From contig NZ_QVMI01000011.1 in assembly GCF_010500965.1 (NCBI RefSeq), forward strand, positions 134,085 to 198,084: 64,000 nucleotides of DNA, read 5' to 3'. Made by a program: the position numbers and the translations under genes. The notes beneath the pieces are model-generated. The model was not told the DNA's origin. It did not search any database and worked only from the letters and a program-made list of their open reading frames with translations. Positions 23,178 to 31,423 of this stretch are shown in pieces (position 1 is the stretch's first letter; every line of letters starts with the position of its first letter). The stretch comes from Bacteroides sp. 51. Its GTDB lineage: Bacteria; Bacteroidota; Bacteroidia; Bacteroidales; Bacteroidaceae.

Positions 23178-24035
23178 TTATACATAAAGTTTATAATAGT
23201 CCTCGATACGTTTCCAAACACATTTATTTTCCTTAAGTGATTTATCTCTATCAATTTCAAACACTCCTACGAAGCGATAAAAACAAAAGCCCAGTTCATC
23301 TTTTCCGCGGAAGAAAGTTATCCGGTGGTGAGGATGATTGATCCAATGGTTTACATGATTGGTACGCTCCTTTTCATCGGTCTTATTGTATTCATAAATG
23401 GTTAATTCATCTTCCGATAATTCATTGCCCCAAATTCGGTGATTGCTATTGGGGCACCATACCGTAGTATTCTTTTCGTATGGAAGAGCAACTCCCGATA
23501 CACGTAAGAACCCTCTGTGTTTAGCCTTAACATTGAATATGGCAAAAGCTTCATCAATGGTACGTACACTATCTTTTTCATTGGCAGATAAATATCCTTT
23601 CTTTTGATGGTATTCTACGGAAAGAGTATTATCACCTTCCCACGGTTTGAATTTTTCTCCTTGTTCGTCTATTTTTCTGCGAATAAGTTCTACTACCTCT
23701 GTTATTTGTAAATGAATACTCTCCAATGGAGTGTCACAATCGATGATCTTAACTTCGGCATGGGTAACGTTGACTATTTCTTCATTTCTCACCCGGTCTA
23801 CCTCTTCATTGTTTTTGTGAAACTCTTCATTTATTTCGATGAAAAGGTTTATTTGTGGAAGATATAAATCTGCCATAGCATATTTATCTTGTGTACGCCG
23901 AATGTATTGTTGTGTAACAAATTGCACCTTGTCATTATCTAATTGATTCCAGATTCGGGCAATGACATAAGTTTCAATCCTTTTCTTACTAATTTTAGCA
24001 AATAAACGAGAGATGTAATCTAATTTGTAATCCAT
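23178..24035 (-). CDS. PvuRts1I/AbaSI-like modification-dependent endonuclease
   Basis: This 285-residue protein resembles the PvuRts1I/AbaSI family, type IV restriction enzymes that cut DNA carrying hydroxymethylcytosine or glucosyl-hydroxymethylcytosine, as in T-even phages. The N-terminal half has the Vsr/PD-(D/E)XK-like nuclease signature: 'YISRLFAKISKKRIETYVIARIW' region, 'VTQQYIRR', then 'ADLYLPQINLFIEINEEFH', with candidate metal-binding residues Asp56, Glu67 and His73. The C-terminal half (about 150-285) fits the SRA-like base-reading domain, with 'HPHHRITFFRGKDELG', 'FYRFVGVFEID' and 'CVWKRI'. The assignment rests on remembered family motifs, not a search. Downstream within 19 bases begins the coiled-coil membrane protein gene, and the run ends with a WYL regulator. 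Confidence 0.78.
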   Translation of the reverse strand: MDYKLDYISRLFAKISKKRIETYVIARIWNQLDNDKVQFVTQQYIRRTQDKYAMADLYLPQINLFIEINEEFHKNNEEVDRVRNEEIVNVTHAEVKIIDCDTPLESIHLQITEVVELIRRKIDEQGEKFKPWEGDNTLSVEYHQKKGYLSANEKDSVRTIDEAFAIFNVKAKHRGFLRVSGVALPYEKNTTVWCPNSNHRIWGNELSEDELTIYEYNKTDEKERTNHVNHWINHPHHRITFFRGKDELGFCFYRFVGVFEIDRDKSLKENKCVWKRIEDYYKLYV

Positions 24036-24136
24036 AGTATGTAGTAATTGGGGTTTTGATTAATCATATAATATTTGTTGTTAGTATAATTGTATATAAC
24101 AGAGAAGGAGTTCCTAAATTCTTATCAAAAGATTTA

Positions 24137-25843
24137 TTATTTTGCTTTTGTCTTAAGTTTCAATACCTTGATCATTCCAGCATTAAATTGATTTATATTA
24201 TACTTGTTTTTTATCTTGCTTTCTATCTCTTTATTTATATCAGTGTATAATTCATACGTACCTGATTTTTCAAACCTTTTTATTTTCTTATCAACAATCC
24301 ATTTTTGATATACTTTTAGTTCTTCTAATGTTAATTTTGTTGGTGGTAGGAATTTATCCCTAGCTGGTGACCATTTACCAAATTCTAAGAAATAATAAAT
24401 TAAATCATTATCAGATATTAATTCATTTTCCATTTCTGTTTTCTTTTCCTGTAGTCTTTTCGCAATATTTTGTTTCAATGGTTCATAATCATAAACATAT
24501 TCATCTCGTATATTTTTCTTTCCAGTATATTTTCTATTCTTAAGTGCATAATCCCATGCAGTCTCATTTGTTAAAGAGCCATCAATCTTTTTGAGGTCAT
24601 TAATAACATTATTCTTTTTAATTCTAAAATCTTCATATTCATTTTTTATTATTGATAACCAATCTTTATAATTCTCAATAAACCTTTTTATTTCAGAATT
24701 ATTGTGGCGAGTTTGAAATATTGTATCTTGCGCATATTCATATAAAAAATTCCTAGTAAATACGAACCATGCACTTTCAACCAATTTGTCATCAATTTTT
24801 ATATAATGTTCGTTATTGTCAAAAGATGATAAATCTGCTGTATCTATTTGGCTTTTGATTTTTTTCCAGTATTCCAATGCTTCGTTTATATCTTTTTGCT
24901 CCTTTGCAGTTTCTTTATTTCTTTCTAATTGATCTATAATGTGTTGTGGTACATTACCAATTAATGTTTTATTATTGGGTACTTCTAATACATAATAATA
25001 ACATGAGTTATCAATCTTATCATCAGATGTATTACTTCCAATTACTTCGGTCATAAAATACGAAACAATATCAGTACAATTCATATAATACGTGAAATAT
25101 GGAAATGATTCACCACCATGTTTAACTTTTACGATTTCATATTGATCTTTATTTTGTATGTCTTCATCGGTAAAATTGAGTTCATTACCCCAACCTTCAG
25201 GTTTCATTTCGATGAATCTTCGTACATATCCATTATCATCAAATTCATATTTATATTTGTATCCTAATTTAGTAACGGATTCGGATGTTCCTACTTGTAC
25301 GCCATTTTTAAAGGAGGCATTATAATTATTACCAAATCTTGTATCAGACACAAATAATTTTCCATCTAGCAATCCATTTATCATTGAAAATGTAATATTC
25401 GTTTTTGTTGTTCCAGGATTATGTGGAGTATATTCCCATTTCTTGTAAATATATGAATATGAAGCCTTTTTTTCTGTGGTATTTTGGATATATGAAAAAG
25501 ATCCATTCATTACTCCAGGGTTAGATTCGGAATAACTTCTTTTAAAACTAATATTGCCAGTTATTGCAATGCTGTTACCATTAATCCAGTTGGAAAAAGA
25601 TATGGTTCCCGTCCATACACCAATCTTTTTACCATTTTTCATTCTACCATTAATAATGGTTGATCTCGCTCCACCATTATTGCTTTTTAATGTTTGAGTA
25701 AGTTTATAACTTCCATTTGGAACAAAATCAATTTCTTGATATGTAGCAATGCATTGTTCTTGAAGATTTTGTGTTGTTGTTTTTTGTGAAAAACTAACTG
25801 ATGATATGAATGTCATCAAAGAGAATAAAACTATTTTTCTCAT
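24137..25843 (-). CDS. Secreted protein of unknown function, AT-rich gene
   Basis: This 568-residue protein has a clear Sec signal (MRKIVLFSLMTFISSVSFSQ) and no lipobox. The N-terminal half (about 35-200) has beta-rich segments containing 'NGKKIGVWTG', 'NPGVMNGSFSYI' and 'INGLLDGKLF', reminiscent of MORN-type repeats. The C-terminal half is helical, charged and Lys-rich. I recognise no family. The gene is markedly AT-rich compared with the flanking glycan genes, which points to transfer. It precedes the endonuclease gene on the same strand by about 100 bases and may or may not belong to that cluster. Confidence 0.65.
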   Translation of the reverse strand: MRKIVLFSLMTFISSVSFSQKTTTQNLQEQCIATYQEIDFVPNGSYKLTQTLKSNNGGARSTIINGRMKNGKKIGVWTGTISFSNWINGNSIAITGNISFKRSYSESNPGVMNGSFSYIQNTTEKKASYSYIYKKWEYTPHNPGTTKTNITFSMINGLLDGKLFVSDTRFGNNYNASFKNGVQVGTSESVTKLGYKYKYEFDDNGYVRRFIEMKPEGWGNELNFTDEDIQNKDQYEIVKVKHGGESFPYFTYYMNCTDIVSYFMTEVIGSNTSDDKIDNSCYYYVLEVPNNKTLIGNVPQHIIDQLERNKETAKEQKDINEALEYWKKIKSQIDTADLSSFDNNEHYIKIDDKLVESAWFVFTRNFLYEYAQDTIFQTRHNNSEIKRFIENYKDWLSIIKNEYEDFRIKKNNVINDLKKIDGSLTNETAWDYALKNRKYTGKKNIRDEYVYDYEPLKQNIAKRLQEKKTEMENELISDNDLIYYFLEFGKWSPARDKFLPPTKLTLEELKVYQKWIVDKKIKRFEKSGTYELYTDINKEIESKIKNKYNINQFNAGMIKVLKLKTKAK

Positions 25844-26272
25844 AATATTGTTTGTTTTTTAAAATTAGTACACCATTGTTCTCTACTTTCACTCTTTCTT
25901 TTTTCAAAGCAAGAAATATCTATATGCTAACAGTTTTGAATATTCTGGCTGTTTATACAATAGAAAAAGGACACGATCATCACTTTTTCCTCTTTGCTTG
26001 GTAAGGCTCTGGTAAGCCCGAAGTTCAAATAAGAAAAGCAGTCCGCGCCCTTTATGGGTACAAACTATGCTATGACTTATTATTTTGAACTTCTTTTTAA
26101 ATTTACCAGATTTAACCAAGCCAAATAATTGTCTGCAAGTTATGCAATATGTCTTTCTTTTAATATATCTGTTTTTTTTCCTCCTTTTTTATTATACGTA
26201 AAGTAAAATAAAAAGGTGGAAACAAACAAACTATTATCAAACAATATCACGAACTGCTTTATTATTTGCAAA

Positions 26273-26317
26273 ATAACAGTGAGAATATGCAACAACTTTG
26301 CATATTCTCACTGTTAT
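26273..26317. repeat. Perfect 20-bp hairpin
   Basis: A 20-base arm (26273-26292, ATAACAGTGAGAATATGCAA) is followed by a 5-base loop and its exact complement (26298-26317). It is isolated in non-coding DNA. The minus-strand copy is followed by TTTGCAAATAAT, a weak T-tract. It could be a terminator of an unrecognised transcript, a small structured RNA or a mobile-element remnant. Confidence 0.7.
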
Positions 26318-26550
26318 CTTATAAAATTATATATAGATAATTGCTTAAATTAAGTTTTAATGCAAATGCCTTGGTAGTTGGGTTATAATTCTACCCCTAC
26401 AGAAGAAAAGAAAAATGTTTTCTTCACCTTGTTATATCTGTCTATTCATCGGCATTTAGGGGGTGAAGGCGAGAAAACCGAAAAGATATAGGAGGAGGGT
26501 ACGCACATACTGAGTTTAAATAACTATCATTAAGTGTTGTAGTTACAGCA

Positions 26551-26682
26551 TACTATCGTAGCGTCCGTAGGGTACTATGGTGGTGGTCGTTGGGTAGTAT
26601 CCTACGACTCGTTGGGCGGCATGGTAGCACAGCCAGGGTGGTATGGTAGAATTGCCAGAGTACTATGGTGCATTCTGATCCG
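26551..26682. repeat. Tandem array: six 22-bp units (TAGTATGGTAG...CCAGGG family)
   Basis: Units start at 26551, 26573, 26595, 26617, 26639 and 26661. The approximate consensus is TACTATGGTAGnnnnnCCAGGG, and the best-kept parts are the TAnTATGGTA start and the GGG end. The same consensus recurs at 52780-52861 about 26 kb away, so this is a dispersed family. Confidence 0.7.
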
Positions 26683-26694
26683 AAATCTGCTGCA

Positions 26695-26803
26695 ATTCAA
26701 TAAGAACTGCTTCCGGATTCTATAAGAACTCGCACTCAACTCTATAGGAACTCAGAGCTAACTCTATAGGAACTCAGCCCGAGTTCTATAAGAGTTTGGT
26801 GAT
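26695..26803. repeat. Tandem array: five 22-bp units (ATTCTATAAGAACTC family)
   Basis: Units start at 26695, 26717, 26739, 26761 and 26782. The core is ATTCTATAAGAACTC or ACTCTATAGGAACTC, containing the dyad TTC-TATAA-GAA, followed by seven variable bases. It directly follows the previous array but has a different sequence and is out of phase with it. Confidence 0.7.
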
Positions 26804-27187
26804 TCTACTATATGTTTTCAAAAACATGTAAAAGGTAGCACTCATTTCCTTCAACCCGTTAGTCATGGGGATATAAGAATGAGACTTCCTCTATTTTTTG
26901 CTAGCACTCATATAGCATTTGACCCAGTGCAATTGCATATATTTCTTCTTGATGATTTCTCCGATTTTGGGTCTGGTGCTACCAGTGCTAGACGAATGCT
27001 AGCAAATAAAGGGGTAAGTACCATCCTTGGGTGGCCGATGGACAAAGGCTTTTAGCGAAATGAGTGCTACTTCCTGTACGTTTTTCATTTATAATGGCAG
27101 CAACCAAATGAAGGTCGAAATAGGGGTAAGAATGGTTAATAAACAAAATAGTCAAAACGGGTTGGAAATGAAGGAAACAGAAAGGGC

Positions 27188-27279
27188 ACGTCATTGCGAG
27201 GGGCTTGCCCCAAAGCAATCCAGTATGCTAGGGATTAGCCGTTTTCTGGATTGCTTCGAACAAGTTCTCGCAATGACGT
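27188..27279. repeat. Inverted 'cgtcattgcgag' repeat element
   Basis: Perfect outer arms ACGTCATTGCGAG (27188-27200) and CTCGCAATGACGT (27267-27279), plus inner arms AAGCAATCCAG (27213-27223) and CTGGATTGCTT (27246-27256), form a MITE-like stem. This sequence type is widespread in bacterial genomes. A short relative lies at 468-517. Confidence 0.8.
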
Positions 27280-27423
27280 ATCTTTCTATTACATCATAAC
27301 CCCACTAAAAAGGAGGGAATAGAGATGGAAATCAGAGATTGGTATAAAATGTTATTCGGCATATTTCCGCAAATCGACAATTTTTATTCGCAAATGTGCG
27401 CAAAAGCTCTATCGTGTTTGGTG

Positions 27424-27431
27424 TACTTTTG
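27424..27431 (+). promoter_or_regulatory. Putative -7 box for the exo-glucosaminidase gene (TACTTTTG)
   Basis: TACTTTTG fits TAnnTTTG and lies 24 bases before the ATG at 27456. No -33 TTTG is visible. Confidence 0.45.
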
Positions 27432-27455
27432 TTCCACATAAAGAAAGAAAAAACC

Positions 27456-30074
27456 ATGAAGAAACACTTTAGTTCAATTCTAGTATCCATCCTTGTATGT
27501 GCAAATTTGTTGGCATGTACAAACATGATTGCCGAGAACAGGCAAGTTCTACTGTCGGACAACTGGCAAATCCAGCAATCCGGTAAGACCGTGGCCAACG
27601 GACAGGCGCTATCTTCAACAAACGTTTCCACCAGCGATTGGTATAAAGCAACCGTACCCTCTACCGTTATGGGAGTATTGACTGCCAACGGACTGTATAA
27701 AGATTTACTTATCGACATGAATTATAAAGAGGCAGACAAAACGCCTTTCGATTCGTCCTGGTGGTATCGTACCACATTCAAACTATCTAAAGAAGATAAA
27801 AACAGACACATCAGTCTCGACTTCGACGGAATCACCTATAGAGCAAATGTTTGGCTCAATGGCCGGCAGATAGCCTCTAAAGAAGATATGTATGGACCTT
27901 TTTGCCGCTTCTCGTACGACATAACCGATGTTGCCGGGGAAGATAATGTACTCGCAGTAGAGATATTCCGTGCCCAGGTTGCCGAGCCCAACATTGGCTT
28001 TGTCGATTGGAATCCAAGACCATTAGACGAAAGCATGGGCATCTTCCGGGAGGTAAGACTGAACATTACCGGAGATGTGAAGATGAAAAACACCCACGTA
28101 CAATCGCGCGTAAACACCGAAACCCTGAAAGAGGCCTGGGTGACTGTCGAAACCGAACTCTCCAACCTATCCGATAAGAGCGTCAGCGGAAAGTTGGTGG
28201 GAGAGATCGGAAACATCAAGTTCACCATACCCGTAAAGCTCGATGCAAAAGAAAGAAAAGTCGTAAAGATAGACCCGGAAACCATCAAAGACCTCCATAT
28301 CCTCAATCCCCGCTTATGGTGGAGCGCTGATCTGGGCCAACCGGAATTATACCAACTCAACCTAAAGTTCATCGCAAAAAACAACATCACTTCCCAGGAA
28401 GACGTCACTTTCGGTATCCGCCAGATTGATACCTATTTCACCGAAGCCGGACACAGGGGCTTTATCCTCAATGGTCAGAAAGTACTCATCAAAGGTGCCG
28501 GGTGGACGGACGACATCTTCCTGCGCGACACCCCCGAAACCAACGAACGGCAAGTGAAGTACGTGCGCGATATGAATATGAATACCATACGCTTCGAGAA
28601 CATCTGGGGCAATAGCCAAAATCTATACGATATGTGCGACAAATACGGTATCCTCGCACTCGTAGGCTGGAGTTGCCAATGGGAGTGGAAAGGCTATCTG
28701 GGCGTTCCCGACGATGAGTTTGGATGCATCCGCACCGAAGAAGACATGAACCTGCTTACCCGCTTCCTGAACGATCAGGTGGTGTGGCTCAGAAACCATC
28801 CCAGTATCATAGCCTGGTATGGCGGTAGCGATAAATTGTTGCGTCCCGAGTTGGAAAAGAAATATATGGCGCTTCTGCCAACCATAGACAACCGTCCGTA
28901 TATCGGTTCGGCAAAAGGATTAACCAGCTCTGTTACCGGACGAACCGGAATGAAGATGGTAGGCCCTTACGAATATGTCGGTCCGGACTACTGGTTTCTT
29001 GATTCCATATACGGCGGAGCCTACGGATTCAACACCGAAACAGGTCCCGGCGCTCAGATGCCCGTCTATGAGTCGATCGTGAAAATGATTCCCGAAGATA
29101 AGCTCTGGCCCTTGAACGACGTATGGAATTACCACTGTACTACCGCCCGCGTAGCTTTAAATACACTTGATTTCCAAAACAATGTGATTGATGGAATGTA
29201 CGGCAAACCTGAAAACCTTCAGGAATATCTTCAAAGCGCATACTTGCTCAATTATGAATCTACAAAGAGCATGTTCGAAGCCTTCCGCGTGAATCGCAAG
29301 GAAGCTACCGGGCTTATTCAGTGGATGTTGAACTCTGCATGGCCCTCACTATACTGGCAGTTGTACGATTATTACCAAATACCCGTACCGGCCTACTATG
29401 GGGTGAAAACTGCAAACATGCCGCACCAACTCATATATAACTATAAAGATAACGGCATATATGCTGTGAACGAAACACTGACGCCCGGTGAAGGATTGAA
29501 AGCCGTAATCAAAGGTTTCTCCATAGACTCGAAGCCGGTATACGAAGAAGAAATTGCATTTTCTACCGAACCCAACTCATCAAAGAAGATATTCACGATA
29601 GAAAATACCCTGAAAAACTCTTTCGTATCATTGAATATCTACAACGCTGCCGGAGAACAAATCGCAGAGAACTTCTACTGCCTGTCGTCCATACCCAATG
29701 AATATGACTGGAAGAAAACCGATTGGGTAGGAACACCCATGACAGGCTTTGCCGATTTTAAAGATCTGCGCAAAATGCCCAACGTCGATTTGAAACTGAA
29801 TACCTCTCTTCAAGATAGTAAAAACGGCAAGCTAATCCGGTTGGAAATAGAAAATCCTTCTTCGACTATTGCGCTTTTTACCTGTTTGAAACTGAAAGAT
29901 GCACAAGGCGAGATTGTATGCCCGTCGTATTGGGATGATAATTACATCAGCATCCTACCCGGCGAGAAAGTAGTGCTTCATTGCGATACGGATAATGCCA
30001 AACCCGACACGAACGGTTTGATTATCACCGCCTCCGGATATAACGTGAAAGAACAGAAAGTTGAAGTGAGATAA
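27456..30074 (+). CDS. GH2 exo-beta-D-glucosaminidase-like enzyme (secreted)
   Basis: This 872-residue GH2 protein is of the CsxA/exo-beta-glucosaminidase branch. It has a signal peptide with a possible lipobox (VCANLLAC), a jelly-roll ('SWWYRTTF', 'ANVWLNGRQI'), an Ig domain, and a TIM barrel where the first catalytic acid is Asp459 in 'AWYGGSDKLLRPE' and the nucleophile is Glu528 in 'GFNTETGPGAQMP'. This Asp plus 'NTETGPG' pattern separates glucosaminidases and some mannosidases of the family from beta-galactosidases. The neighbouring transacetylase, NagA and NagB genes favour glucosamine release from chitosan-like ends. It ends at an intrinsic terminator and precedes the XylR-type regulator. 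The ATG at 27456 starts the signal peptide. Confidence 0.82.
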   Translation: MKKHFSSILVSILVCANLLACTNMIAENRQVLLSDNWQIQQSGKTVANGQALSSTNVSTSDWYKATVPSTVMGVLTANGLYKDLLIDMNYKEADKTPFDSSWWYRTTFKLSKEDKNRHISLDFDGITYRANVWLNGRQIASKEDMYGPFCRFSYDITDVAGEDNVLAVEIFRAQVAEPNIGFVDWNPRPLDESMGIFREVRLNITGDVKMKNTHVQSRVNTETLKEAWVTVETELSNLSDKSVSGKLVGEIGNIKFTIPVKLDAKERKVVKIDPETIKDLHILNPRLWWSADLGQPELYQLNLKFIAKNNITSQEDVTFGIRQIDTYFTEAGHRGFILNGQKVLIKGAGWTDDIFLRDTPETNERQVKYVRDMNMNTIRFENIWGNSQNLYDMCDKYGILALVGWSCQWEWKGYLGVPDDEFGCIRTEEDMNLLTRFLNDQVVWLRNHPSIIAWYGGSDKLLRPELEKKYMALLPTIDNRPYIGSAKGLTSSVTGRTGMKMVGPYEYVGPDYWFLDSIYGGAYGFNTETGPGAQMPVYESIVKMIPEDKLWPLNDVWNYHCTTARVALNTLDFQNNVIDGMYGKPENLQEYLQSAYLLNYESTKSMFEAFRVNRKEATGLIQWMLNSAWPSLYWQLYDYYQIPVPAYYGVKTANMPHQLIYNYKDNGIYAVNETLTPGEGLKAVIKGFSIDSKPVYEEEIAFSTEPNSSKKIFTIENTLKNSFVSLNIYNAAGEQIAENFYCLSSIPNEYDWKKTDWVGTPMTGFADFKDLRKMPNVDLKLNTSLQDSKNGKLIRLEIENPSSTIALFTCLKLKDAQGEIVCPSYWDDNYISILPGEKVVLHCDTDNAKPDTNGLIITASGYNVKEQKVEVR

Positions 30075-30102
30075 AGATAAACCCTCTTTTTGAAATGTAA
30101 GA

Positions 30103-30139
30103 AACGTGGGGAATCAGCAATTGGTTCTCTGCGTTTTTT
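30103..30139 (+). terminator. Intrinsic terminator after the glucosaminidase gene
   Basis: The arms AACGTGGGGAA (30103-30113) and TTCTCTGCGTT (30125-30135) pair along all 11 positions, allowing three G-U pairs. T6 follows at 30134-30139. It separates the glucosaminidase transcript from the regulator gene. Confidence 0.7.
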
Positions 30140-30214
30140 CATTATAAATATTAAGTTGACGCAAATTCACAATAATAAAACGCTCATTGACGTTTATTAG
30201 TAGATAGATCTCTC

Positions 30215-30222
30215 TATATTTG
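30215..30222 (+). promoter_or_regulatory. Putative -7 box for the regulator/nag operon (TATATTTG)
   Basis: TATATTTG fits TAnnTTTG, 47 bases before the regulator ATG at 30269. A TTTA at 30193-30196 is in nearly the right place for a degenerate -33 element. Confidence 0.5.
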
Positions 30223-30268
30223 TATTAAGCATTTAAAAGATCATTTTATCTATCTAATACCAGAAAAC

Positions 30269-31423
30269 ATGCTTAGGATTCTACTACTATCAGATTTTAC
30301 CAGCGAATATAGCCGCCTGATGCTCAGGGGTTTTCTCAGGTATTCAAAAGAAGTGGGCGGATGGAGTTTCTACCGCATTCCTCTAAGCCAGGACGACCGG
30401 TATGAAAATACGGTGATTAAGATTGCGCAAAAGTGGGGTGCTGATGCCATTATCGGGCAAATATCCAACGTAAATATACAAAGATTAAAATCAATAGGTA
30501 TTCCAATTATAATTCAGAACTACACCGACAGGGTGAGTGGCATTTCGAATATCACAGGCGATTATTGGGGAACAGGCATCATGGCCGCCAACTATTTCCT
30601 GAAAAAGCGATATAAGAATTTTGCCTTCTACGGTACACGTACGACGGTGTGGTCGAGGGAGCGCGAAGACGGCTTCCGCGAGAAGATTACGGAAAGTGGT
30701 CATAATCTGATATGTTATAACGAAGAATATAACATACGTTATGGTTCCACTTCCGATCTTACCGCCTTGGGCAAATGGCTCCAGGAACTACCCAAACCCA
30801 TAGCTCTCTTTGCTTGTGACGATGCATTTGCTCTGCGCATCACCGAGGTATGTTGCCTCAACAATATCCGGGTACCCGAAGATATCGCCGTGCTTGGCGT
30901 GGATAATGATGAAATACTATGCAACATGTCCGATCCGCCCCTGTCGTCCATCGTTCTTGATGTCGAAAATGGAGGATACCAGGCAGCATGTCATTTGCAT
31001 CAGATCATCAACAACCGGGATTTGCCGCAATTCAACATTACGATAAACCCTATCCGGATCGAAAGAAGGAAATCTACCGAAGGCTATGCCATCGACGATC
31101 CATTGGTGCTATCTACTATCCGCATGATTGAAGATGACAACAACCGGCAGATCACCATCAAAGAGATACTCGGACAGGTACATGTTTCGCGCCGGGTACT
31201 CGAAAAGCGGTTCAAGAGTACGGTAGGCGAATCCATCTATCAATATATACTTAAACAACGGTTGTCATGGTTTGCCGAGAAGCTGATTACTTCCGATAAA
31301 TCTGTATCCGAAGTTGCATTTGATCTGGGATATGAAGATTATATTAATCTGTCGAAAGCCTTTAAACGGATATATAATATCACCCCGACACAGTATCGAA
31401 ACCATTATTGCATTCAAAAATGA
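30269..31423 (+). CDS. XylR-type AraC family transcriptional regulator
   Basis: This 384-residue protein combines a sugar-binding-protein-like sensing domain (about 1-265, beginning MLRILLLSDFTSEYSR and containing 'ALFACDDAFALRITEVC' and 'VAVLGVDNDEI'-like segments) with a C-terminal AraC-type double helix-turn-helix (about 285-384, 'ITIKEILGQVHVSRRVLEKRF' and 'VSEVAFDLGYEDYINLSKAFKR' regions). The family includes XylR, which binds a free sugar and activates its operon. Here it probably senses a product such as glucosamine or GlcNAc. Its stop overlaps the start of the transacetylase gene (ATGA at 31420), so it is the first gene of the nag-type operon. Confidence 0.87.
   Translation: MLRILLLSDFTSEYSRLMLRGFLRYSKEVGGWSFYRIPLSQDDRYENTVIKIAQKWGADAIIGQISNVNIQRLKSIGIPIIIQNYTDRVSGISNITGDYWGTGIMAANYFLKKRYKNFAFYGTRTTVWSREREDGFREKITESGHNLICYNEEYNIRYGSTSDLTALGKWLQELPKPIALFACDDAFALRITEVCCLNNIRVPEDIAVLGVDNDEILCNMSDPPLSSIVLDVENGGYQAACHLHQIINNRDLPQFNITINPIRIERRKSTEGYAIDDPLVLSTIRMIEDDNNRQITIKEILGQVHVSRRVLEKRFKSTVGESIYQYILKQRLSWFAEKLITSDKSVSEVAFDLGYEDYINLSKAFKRIYNITPTQYRNHYCIQK

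Larger units (their letters stand above)
25844..27455. other. Long non-coding region with several repeat elements
   Basis: About 1.6 kb separates the AT-rich island from the amino-sugar locus. It contains a 20-bp perfect hairpin (26273-26317), two adjacent 22-bp-period arrays (26551-26682 and 26695-26803), an inverted 'cgtcattgcgag' repeat (27188-27279) and a -7 box (27424-27431). The open frames I examined here lack plausible composition or context, so I see no gene. Confidence 0.6.

Noticed and set aside
25904-26119. Minus-strand open frame of 71 codons
   Set aside because: It has no family features or gene context and lies in AT-rich non-coding DNA.
26551-26803. CRISPR array
   Set aside because: Repeat units are 22 bp with no separate unique spacers of CRISPR length, units diverge from each other, and no cas gene is nearby.
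26988-27299. Overlapping open frames on both strands
   Set aside because: They are largely formed by the inverted 'cgtcattgcgag' repeat and the sequence before it, not by a gene.
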